Source of the DNA: CAZFZT01 sp964523675
GTDB lineage: Bacteria > Planctomycetota > Phycisphaerae > Phycisphaerales > SM1A02
Reading direction: 5' to 3'
Assembly: GCA_964523675.1 (NCBI GenBank)
Contig: CAZFZT010000090.1
Location: 1 to 11,838, forward strand
DNA: 11,838 nucleotides
The notes beneath the pieces were generated by a model. It saw nothing but the letters and a program-made list of their open reading frames with translations, did no database searches and was not told where the DNA came from. The position numbers and the translations under genes were made by a program. This document shows, piece after piece, positions 6,071 through 11,838 of this stretch (within the stretch, counting starts at the first letter, position 1; each line of letters opens with the position of its first letter).

Positions 6071-8450
6071 GCGTCAAAATCTCCTCTCGTTGGTGCGGCT
6101 GCGCGGCCGTATCGGGGCGCAGCTCAGCGTAGATTCGCAGCAGCTCATCAACGCGGTGAGCACAGGTGTGTGCGGCAAGCACGGTCTCCCTACCGCGTTG
6201 CGCAAGAGCGCGCGCCATCTCTTCATCGCGCAGCACATCGCGCAGCAATCGCTTCATCTCGGAGCCGTCACGAGCCACGAGGTAGTCCTCACCGGGCGCA
6301 AACAACCCTTCAGCGTCCTCCCAAGGCGAGCAAATGAGCGGTATGCCGCATGCCAGCGCCTCGAAAACACGAATGGTCGGAATGCCCGGCAGCCTGCGCG
6401 TGTAATGCCGTCGCGGCACATGGATGGTCGCGCGGTAAGCCGAGAACGTGCGCGGCACGTGCGCAGCCGGCAGGTACCCGCCGTATTCGATACCCGCCCA
6501 ATGCAGAAGCCGCACTGCCGTTGCCGGATAGCGCACGCCGAACATCTTCGCGCGCAGGTCCATCCTGCGTATCGGTTCGATCAGAAACTCGCGCAGCTCG
6601 GCGGTACGCTCCTCATCGCCCCAGTTGCCGATCCATACGACATCACCAAGTTTGCGGGCTGCGGCGGTCGGCTGCGGCCGGTAGGTTCGCACGTCAGCGG
6701 CTTCATGCCATGTCCATGCGCGCTCGCACCAGCCGCGATCAAGATAGATGTCGCGAATCACGCTGCCGAACGCAAGCACGCCGTCAAATCCTGTAAGGTC
6801 ATACTTCGCCATAGACACCGGTTGACTCACCGACCGGTGATGCGTGTCATGAAAGAGCAATCGATAGGATGACTGCGATTGGATGCGGTGCCGGCTCAGG
6901 CGGGCGATGAGACGTGGCTCATTCCATTCGTGCGCGATGACGAGGTCGGCCCCGTCAAGCGCTTCATCGAGGTCGAGCCGAGGCAGACGGTACAGCGTGC
7001 TACGCAGATGTGGAAACGCCTGGCGGAACTCATCGATCGCCTCTTCCCCGACGCGCTTGCGCAGGTTCTGAAGACTCCACCCATCCGCCGGCTCATACAC
7101 GCGCACCTCGTGACCGCGCTCCAGAAGCTCACTCACCACGCCGCGCAGAAAGTGAGCGTTGCCGTGATTCCAATCGGAGAGAAGGGAGTGATAGAAGAGG
7201 ACGACGCGCAGCCGCCTGCCGTGCGCGGCGTCAATTGATAGGCCTTCTGAAGGGTTCTGCGTGAGCGTGTGATGAGGACCGTTCTGCGAGGCCGCGCCAT
7301 TGCGCTCTCGAGAGACTTGCGTTCCGTTGCCAGTGCCGACGAGCATGCGACCACTGCTGCTCACTCTACGGGTCTTCGTTGGCGCAAGCTCCTGGTAGGC
7401 GCGCACGTACTGCCGGGCCATGCGTTCGGCAGTGAAGCGGCGGGCGCGGGCGACGGCGGCCTCTGCCAGAACTGCGCGTTGCTCCGACTTCTCAATGAGG
7501 CGATCGATCGTCTCCCGCAGCGCATCATGGTCATTCGGATCGACGAACGCGGCCGCACCTTCCCAATTCTCGCGCAGCGATGGAATGTCGCCGAGCACCA
7601 GAGCGCATCCGGCCATCGCCGCTTCAAGAACCGACAGGCCGAACGGCTCATAGCGTGCTGGCAGCGCGTAGATCGAGGCGCTGCGCATGTGCGCTGCGAC
7701 CTCCTGCATCGGCAACTGGCCCAGCAGCGCCAGGTTCGCGGTCTCACTTGGGCCGCCTGTCGTATCGGTCGGACCTGCGATACTGATGGGCCAGCGGGTT
7801 TGCGCTGCAATCGCCTTGAGCGCGGCCAGGTTCTTGGCTTCATCCCACATGCGCCCTGCAGAGAAGATCAGTTCTCGCTTCCGGTCGGGATGAAGCTCCG
7901 GTGCGGAGCGGCCGTTCGGGATGACGCGCTGCGCCCGAAGCGGGCCGTAGTCAGCGGCTGCGCTCTTCATCATGGCGCGCGTCGGAGCCACGACAAGGTC
8001 TGCTGCGCGCAGTCCTTGCATGACGCATTCGCGATACGTATCCCAGTCGGCGGGCGCTTCTTCGCCTCGCACCGCTCGCCACCAAGAGAGCACGCATGAA
8101 TGCGCTGCGACGATCAGCGGCGTCTTGTGCATACAGCGCTTGATCGCATCTGCCTGGCCGTAGTTATTGAGATGAATGACATCGGGTTTGGCATCGCGCG
8201 CGATGTCGCGCAGCCAATGCCCCGCCGCCTCCACATCTCGCCATGGATCGTGCATCCACTCCAGTTGGTAGTCACTGAACTGGACGTCCACCGCACCGCA
8301 GCCCGCAGCTTCTTCTCGCTGCGCGCGAGTGGGCTCGCGCCCCATCGCTGCCAGCACAACCTCCACGTCATGCTGCGCAAGCGCTCGCGTCAGCTCCATC
8401 GCATACGTCCACACCCCGCCGACTGTGTCCGCCGTCATCAGAATCTTCAT
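6063..8450 (-). CDS. Double glycosyltransferase: GT4 domain fused to CgeB-like domain
   Basis: One uninterrupted 795-residue frame holding two GT-B enzymes. Residues 1-355 are a GT4 family transferase: an N-terminal TADTVGGVWTYAMELTRAL glycine-rich turn, KPDVIHLNN, RVIPNG, LIFSAGRMWDEAKN (the GR..xxKN donor-loop signature), and the EPFGLSVLE E-x7-E motif at residues 268-276, which binds the nucleotide sugar. Residues 357-412 are a Ser/Asn/Gln/Gly-rich linker. Residues 413-795 are CgeB-like: RVVLFYHSLLSDWNHGNAHF, HEWNEP, LLFHDTHHR, DVVWIGNWGDEERT, then PTIRVFEALACGIPLICSPW and EDAEGLFAPGEDYLVAR. The two active sites probably add successive sugars to one chain. GGGAG sits 6 bases before the ATG. 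The gene begins 21 bases after the epimerase stop and overlaps the next gene by 8. I saw no frame break, so the fusion looks genuine rather than a missed stop. Confidence 0.92.
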   Translation of the reverse strand: MKILMTADTVGGVWTYAMELTRALAQHDVEVVLAAMGREPTRAQREEAAGCGAVDVQFSDYQLEWMHDPWRDVEAAGHWLRDIARDAKPDVIHLNNYGQADAIKRCMHKTPLIVAAHSCVLSWWRAVRGEEAPADWDTYRECVMQGLRAADLVVAPTRAMMKSAAADYGPLRAQRVIPNGRSAPELHPDRKRELIFSAGRMWDEAKNLAALKAIAAQTRWPISIAGPTDTTGGPSETANLALLGQLPMQEVAAHMRSASIYALPARYEPFGLSVLEAAMAGCALVLGDIPSLRENWEGAAAFVDPNDHDALRETIDRLIEKSEQRAVLAEAAVARARRFTAERMARQYVRAYQELAPTKTRRVSSSGRMLVGTGNGTQVSRERNGAASQNGPHHTLTQNPSEGLSIDAAHGRRLRVVLFYHSLLSDWNHGNAHFLRGVVSELLERGHEVRVYEPADGWSLQNLRKRVGEEAIDEFRQAFPHLRSTLYRLPRLDLDEALDGADLVIAHEWNEPRLIARLSRHRIQSQSSYRLLFHDTHHRSVSQPVSMAKYDLTGFDGVLAFGSVIRDIYLDRGWCERAWTWHEAADVRTYRPQPTAAARKLGDVVWIGNWGDEERTAELREFLIEPIRRMDLRAKMFGVRYPATAVRLLHWAGIEYGGYLPAAHVPRTFSAYRATIHVPRRHYTRRLPGIPTIRVFEALACGIPLICSPWEDAEGLFAPGEDYLVARDGSEMKRLLRDVLRDEEMARALAQRGRETVLAAHTCAHRVDELLRIYAELRPDTAAQPHQREEILTHA

Positions 8451-8471
8451 GCGTCTCTCCCGTAAATCATG

Positions 8472-9632
8472 TCAATGGCCTGTGCAACCGGCGGTTTCGG
8501 ACGCCTTCATGTGGCGCAGCCCGCTGCGGAGTGAGCTTCCCTTCCGCGACGCGCGCAGCCAGTCGCGCAGCCGGGCAACACCCTCGCGCACACCGATCCG
8601 TGGTGACCAGCCGATCATCTGATGAATTCGTTCAATGTCCGACGTGTAGTAACGCTGATCTCCAACGCGCCAGGGTTGGCAGGTGTAGTTCACCGGCCGC
8701 TCCTGAAGCTGCTCAATAATGCGAATGAGATCGAGAAGACTCACTGCATGTTGCGCGCCCCCACCGACGTTGAACACCTCACCAGACAGGCGCTCGCCAC
8801 CCGCCCGAACGCTCAACATGGCGTCGATGAGATCGTCCACATAGAGCACATCGCGCACCTGCCGGCCGTCCCCATAGATGGTGATGGGCTTGCCCTGTAG
8901 CGCGCGCAGGAGGAAGTGCGCTATCCAACCCTGATCTTCATTGCCGCATTGATGCGGCCCGTAGATGCACGACATGCGAAAGACCGTCGTGGCCAATCCA
9001 TAACTGCGCGCAAAATCGCGCACCAATTGATCAGCAGCGCCCTTGGAGCAGCCGTAAGGGCTGCAAAAATCGAGATGCCTGCGTTCAGAGATGCCGCGCT
9101 CGCGCGTCTGATCATCAGCAGGTTCGTAGCGAGACCCGTCATCAGAGATCGCCAGCCGCACATCCGGCAGTGCGCCGTAAACCTTGTTCGTCGAGGTAAA
9201 GAGCAGCGGTGGCGGATCGTGCCGTTGGCGTATCGCATCGAGCAGGTTCAAGGTGCCGCAGGCATTGACCTCAAAGTCATGCACCGGCTCGTCAAGACTC
9301 GTGGTGACAGCCACCTGCGCTGCAAGGTGGAAAACGTGGCCGGCGCTGCGCACAGCCCGCCGAACGCTTCCGCGGTCGCGCACATCGCCGATGATGACGC
9401 GCGGCCGGTTCGCACCGCGATGCTTTCTGCACAGGCGGCGCAGGTTGTTTGCGACACCCTTGCGCGAGAGGTTATCGAAGATGAGCACGCGCTCGCCACG
9501 CTCCAGAAGCCGGTCCGCCAGGTTCGTTCCAATGAATCCCGCGCCGCCGGTGATGAGAACGTACTGTCTGGCAGCGCGCCGGCAGTTGGGGCGCGAACCC
9601 GCGGCTGCGCTGCCGTTGTGGTTGATCTTCAT
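8472..9632 (-). CDS. NAD-dependent sugar epimerase, CDP-paratose 2-epimerase-like
   Basis: An extended short-chain dehydrogenase/reductase of 386 residues acting on nucleotide sugars in the cytoplasm. The Rossmann motif GGAGFIG lies at 29-35. The active site has TSTNKVYG (146-153) and YGCSK (193-197), giving catalytic Y193 and K197. Several blocks are typical of CDP-paratose 2-epimerase (tyvelose epimerase) relatives: STNKVYG, FRMSCIYGPHQCGNEDQGW (218-236) and GDGRQVRDVLYVDD (254-267). That enzyme converts CDP-paratose to CDP-tyvelose by a C2 inversion. Related members work on other sugars, so the exact substrate is open. No paratose-synthesis genes lie in the window. There is a 23-residue N-terminal extension before the Rossmann strand. 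The ATG overlaps the previous gene's stop as ATGA, with AAGGGGG 8 bases upstream. Confidence 0.88.
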   Translation of the reverse strand: MKINHNGSAAAGSRPNCRRAARQYVLITGGAGFIGTNLADRLLERGERVLIFDNLSRKGVANNLRRLCRKHRGANRPRVIIGDVRDRGSVRRAVRSAGHVFHLAAQVAVTTSLDEPVHDFEVNACGTLNLLDAIRQRHDPPPLLFTSTNKVYGALPDVRLAISDDGSRYEPADDQTRERGISERRHLDFCSPYGCSKGAADQLVRDFARSYGLATTVFRMSCIYGPHQCGNEDQGWIAHFLLRALQGKPITIYGDGRQVRDVLYVDDLIDAMLSVRAGGERLSGEVFNVGGGAQHAVSLLDLIRIIEQLQERPVNYTCQPWRVGDQRYYTSDIERIHQMIGWSPRIGVREGVARLRDWLRASRKGSSLRSGLRHMKASETAGCTGH

Positions 9633-10786
9633 ACGGTCAGCCCCCTTGCGACCAGCTCCTGATTCACTTCATCCACCCGATCGGTAGCGCTCTCCGGCGG
9701 CTGCGATGCAATCCACCGAGCCAATTCCCGCAAACCATCTTCAAATCCAACCTGCGGCTTGTAGCCCAGCGCTTCGCCTGCGCGTGCAATGCTTGCGAAG
9801 CAGTGCCGTATGTCTCCCACGCGATAGGTTCCGGTGATCGTCGGCTTCATCTGCGATTGGCCAAGCACATCCGCAATGCGCTCAGCGACCTCGACAATGC
9901 TGCATGACCTGCCGCTGCCGATGTTGAAGACCTGCCCCGCAATCCGCTCGGCGGGCGCCTTCATTGCGAGATGGAATGCCCGCGCCACATCGCGCACACT
10001 GACGAAGTCGCGCTTCTGCAGGCCATCTTCATAGATGAGCGGCGCATTGCCGTTCATCAGCCGCGAGAGGAAGATGGCAAGGACGCCGGTGTACGGATTC
10101 GACAACGCTTGCCGCGTGCCGTACACGTTGAACAGCCGCAGCGCGACCGTCGGAATGCTGTACGCCTTTCCCACAATCAGGCACATCTGCTCTTGATCGA
10201 ACTTGTTGAGGGCGTAGACCGACGCGAGCGCGGGCGTCTTCGATTCCGGTGTGGGAACCGGCGTGAGCGGGCGCCCCTCAGGCCCGAGCGTTTCCCACTG
10301 ACCGCGCGCCAGCTGTTCGCGCGGCCGTTCCGCACCGGCGATCAACCGGCCGTCTTCTGTTTGATACAGCCCTTCGCCATAGATGCTCATGCTCGATGCG
10401 ACGATGAGCCGCTTGATCGGCTTGGCGCTAATCGCCTCCAGGAGCGTGGCCGTGCCAAGCGCGTTGCTGCTGGTGTAGTCGGCGATCTGGTACATGCTCT
10501 GCCCCACGCCGACCTCCGCTGCGAGATGAAAGACGACATCAATGTCCGCAAGCGCCGTCCGAAGCGCGTCCGCATCGCGCACATCGCCGACTTGAAGCTC
10601 TACATTCGGATCAAGATGCTCCGGCCGCCACGCTCGGCTGCGCTCCTCGCCATGCACCTGCGGCGTCAGCGAATCGAGCACCCGCACCGTGTGCCCGGCA
10701 GCGAGCAACTCGTCGGCGAGATGACTGCCGATGAACCCGGCCCCGCCGGTGATGAGAACGCGCTGTTGTTGATGGTTGCCTGTCAT
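9629..10786 (-). CDS. NAD-dependent sugar epimerase, dTDP-L-rhamnose 4-epimerase-like
   Basis: First gene of the minus-strand operon: a 385-residue extended SDR enzyme. Motifs: GGAGFIG (14-20), HLAAEVGVGQSMYQIADY (87-104), SSMSIYGEG (131-139), catalytic YALNK (Y191, K195), LRLFNVYGTRQALSNPYTG (216-234) and EDGLQKRDFVSVRDVA (253-268). The long insert between SIYGEG and the YALNK motif, and the RQALSNPYTG block, are features I associate with dTDP-L-rhamnose 4-epimerases, which yield dTDP-6-deoxy-L-talose. The family also has GDP- and UDP-sugar members, so this is a family-level call. In many relatives the insert has paired cysteines; here the region reads QWETLGPEGRPLTPVPTPES and has none. The ATG lacks a clear ribosome site. 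No convincing promoter was seen in the 257-base divergent gap before the glycoside hydrolase remnant. Confidence 0.88.
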   Translation of the reverse strand: MTGNHQQQRVLITGGAGFIGSHLADELLAAGHTVRVLDSLTPQVHGEERSRAWRPEHLDPNVELQVGDVRDADALRTALADIDVVFHLAAEVGVGQSMYQIADYTSSNALGTATLLEAISAKPIKRLIVASSMSIYGEGLYQTEDGRLIAGAERPREQLARGQWETLGPEGRPLTPVPTPESKTPALASVYALNKFDQEQMCLIVGKAYSIPTVALRLFNVYGTRQALSNPYTGVLAIFLSRLMNGNAPLIYEDGLQKRDFVSVRDVARAFHLAMKAPAERIAGQVFNIGSGRSCSIVEVAERIADVLGQSQMKPTITGTYRVGDIRHCFASIARAGEALGYKPQVGFEDGLRELARWIASQPPESATDRVDEVNQELVARGLTV

Positions 10787-11043
10787 CTGCGCGAACAGAG
10801 AAAAGAGGTAGACAGCAAGATCTTGTGCAATGTTGTCGCTCGCGCTACACGAACGACACTGCTTCCGGCTTCACCGGAGCGTATCTGCGGCTGCTGCGCC
10901 CCACCATAGGAAACTCATCCGGTAGATGATGTGGCCGGCGCGCAGTACGCTGCATTGCCGATGTCGCAACACGTGCACGAAACAGTCAATCGTGATGACT
11001 GGCAGATGAGCCAACTGGGCGACTTTGAGGTGCTGCTCTCGGT

Positions 11044-11457
11044 ATGGCAGACGCCTCCCTCACGTGCGGAAGGCAACTGCGCGGCTGGGCGGCGAAGTTC
11101 GAATCAATCAAACCGGTAGTCGGCGACCGACCCATCTGGATCACCGAGACTGGACTGGCAACGGTCGATCTCACCACCGGTGAACCTGCGCGACATGATG
11201 AGCAGGCGCAGCGCCTTGAAGACGTGGCACACGACATCACCCTCCGGCGATCGCGCGGCAGCGCGCCAGATACGGACGGCAGAACCTATTGGTACTCGCT
11301 CATCGACCTCAACCCGCAGCGCGAGGCGATCGAGGGTTTCCATGTTGATGAAAACGAGTATCACATGGGGCTGTTCACCTTCGATGGCCGCGCCAAGCCC
11401 GCGCTGCGCCGCTTCCGCGAAGTGCTGCGCAGCCAAACCGGTCACCGTGAACTGTGA
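11044..11457 (+). pseudogene. C-terminal remnant of a clan GH-A-like glycoside hydrolase
   Basis: A 137-codon frame whose sequence is the end of a TIM-barrel glycoside hydrolase. RPIWITETGLAT has a glutamate (E35) placed like the clan GH-A nucleophile at the end of strand 7. It is followed by QAQRLEDVAHDI, RTYWYSLIDLNP (strand 8-like) and DENEYHMGLFTFDGRAKPAL before the usual terminal helix. Such enzymes are normally 300-400 residues and need an acid/base glutamate on strand 4, which is not present here, so the product cannot be active. The same frame is closed by TGA at 11026-11028. GAGGTG at 11027-11032 could serve as a ribosome site, so a short protein might still be made. The frame from 10910 to 11119 is also open and coding-like (LGDFEVLLSVW), which may be a frameshifted upstream piece, though I cannot assign it. 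The exact GH family is not determinable by eye. Confidence 0.65.
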
Positions 11458-11474
11458 ATCGCAAGCGGAAAGCA

Positions 11475-11504
11475 AAAAAGCGGAAGGCCGATAGCCGCTA
11501 TCGG
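11475..11504 (-). terminator. Intrinsic terminator for the Vsr-like gene
   Basis: CCGATAG at 11488-11494 and CTATCGG at 11498-11504 form a perfect 7-bp stem with a 3-base loop. On the minus strand the hairpin is followed 8 bases later by a run of six T (11474-11479 on the plus strand are A). An alternative short stem, AGCGG with CCGCT, abuts the T-run directly. It lies just past the Vsr-like stop at 11546-11548 and keeps that transcript out of the hydrolase remnant and operon. Confidence 0.55.
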
Positions 11505-11545
11505 GACCGGGCGTCGCTTCGTGATAGGCGGTGGCGATGCGCTCC

Positions 11546-11838
11546 TCATTCGCTGAGGAAACGACTCAATCGATTGGCGAGGCGATCCAGTCTCCGCTTC
11601 TGAGTCTGGCACTCCCAAACGGTGAGGACCGAGTAGCCCTTGCTTCGGAGTTGACGCCGCGTTCGCTGATCGCGCCGACGATTTCTCTCCAGTTTGGCGA
11701 TCCATTCAGTGCGCCGCGTCTGCGGAATGCGGCAACGAGCGCAGCGGTGCATGTGGGAGAAGCGGTCGGGGACGAAGATTACCTTGCGCAGTCTGGGAAA
11801 GACGGGGTCGGGCGTGCCCGGCAATTCTCTGACATGGA
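11546..11838 (-). CDS. vsr: Vsr-type (very short patch repair) endonuclease, C-terminal part, altered active site
   Basis: The minus-strand frame is open from the window edge to TGA at 11546-11548, so the true start is outside. It reads HVRELPGTPDPVFPRLRKVI, then RFSHMHRC, IPQTRRTEWIAKLERNRRRD and GYSVLTVWEC, aligning without gaps to the Vsr nuclease fold that cuts 5' of T in T:G mismatches left by cytosine deamination. The LPGxPD aspartate (catalytic D51 in E. coli Vsr) is kept, as are a later Trp, H69, H71, C73 and the WEC cysteine equivalents. However, the usual THGCFWHHHHC block of E. coli Vsr is VPDRFSHMHRC here. Equivalents of T63, H64, C66 and W68 are replaced by Val, Pro, Arg and Ser, so catalysis, the zinc site and base intercalation may all be affected. 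No DNA cytosine methyltransferase, the usual partner, is visible. Confidence 0.85.
   Translation of the reverse strand, partial: HVRELPGTPDPVFPRLRKVIFVPDRFSHMHRCARCRIPQTRRTEWIAKLERNRRRDQRTRRQLRSKGYSVLTVWECQTQKRRLDRLANRLSRFLSE

Noticed and set aside
5994..6872. Plus-strand open frame of 292 codons
   Set aside because: It is antisense to the start of the CgeB gene and to the CgeB-like domain of the double glycosyltransferase, both strongly supported on the minus strand.
7269..8099. Plus-strand open frame of 276 codons
   Set aside because: It is antisense to the GT4 domain and linker of the double glycosyltransferase, and the translation has no motif.
10864..10878. Small hairpin TCCGG / CCGGA
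   Set aside because: It has only five base pairs and no T-run, and such stems are expected often in this base composition.
9971..10909. Plus-strand open frame of 312 codons running past the operon start
   Set aside because: Most of it is antisense to the rhamnose-4-epimerase-like gene. The part beyond 10786 shows nothing recognisable.
10787..11043. Divergent promoter region for operon and hydrolase
   Set aside because: I looked for -35/-10 pairs on both strands and found only poor matches, so no promoter is called.
11104..11475. Minus-strand open frame of 123 codons
   Set aside because: It is antisense to the glycoside hydrolase remnant, which carries the recognisable WITETG and DENEYH motifs.

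Overview
The window looks like chromosomal DNA of a free-living, GC-rich bacterium (roughly 60% G+C by eye, with TTG start codons and frequent 4-base gene overlaps). The gene content recalls Planctomycetota, Phycisphaerae in particular: a bacterial Ku, CgeB-type glycosyltransferases, a Gfo/Idh/MocA oxidoreductase, and a histidine kinase with a GHD-type H-box flanked by receiver-like domains. That placement is an inference from gene style, not a proven taxonomy. No rRNA, tRNA, transposase, CRISPR array or prophage gene was seen.

Layout: (1) Positions 1-502, minus strand, hold the N-terminal part of a Ku end-joining protein cut by the window edge, with an unusual Gly/Ala/Ser insertion encoded by a 12-bp tandem repeat. 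(2) Positions 551-1109 lack a recognisable gene. They carry a very strong minus-strand hairpin terminator (602-632) behind a candidate small ORF or small RNA (666-905). (3) Positions 1110-2273, plus strand, encode a Gfo/Idh/MocA sugar oxidoreductase. (4) Positions 2496-4598, plus strand, form a two-component module: a stand-alone receiver protein, a possible small bridging ORF, and a hybrid-like histidine kinase with degenerate receiver-like domains at both ends.

(5) Positions 10786 down to 4614, minus strand, are one tightly packed operon of five genes. Four junctions are overlaps of 4, 8 and 4 bases plus one 21-base gap. In transcription order the genes are a dTDP-L-rhamnose-4-epimerase-like SDR, a CDP-paratose-2-epimerase-like SDR, a 795-residue fusion of a GT4 glycosyltransferase with a CgeB-like glycosyltransferase, a CgeB-like glycosyltransferase, and a short chimeric ORF. 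The operon probably makes and transfers an unusual (6-deoxy)sugar onto a surface polysaccharide or glycoprotein. The last ORF carries the first ~50 family residues of another CgeB-like enzyme joined in frame to the tail of an unrelated small protein.

(6) Positions 11044-11457, plus strand and divergent, are the C-terminal third of a clan GH-A-like glycoside hydrolase whose front half is missing. (7) Positions 11546-11838, minus strand, are a Vsr-type mismatch endonuclease running off the edge, with several catalytic and zinc-site positions replaced and a terminator behind it. The polysaccharide operon is therefore bracketed by DNA-repair genes and by broken genes at both ends, which suggests past rearrangement. 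Nothing here is clearly a wholly new system. The most unusual items are the chimeric ORF, the altered Vsr, the double-glycosyltransferase fusion and the double pseudo-receiver kinase.
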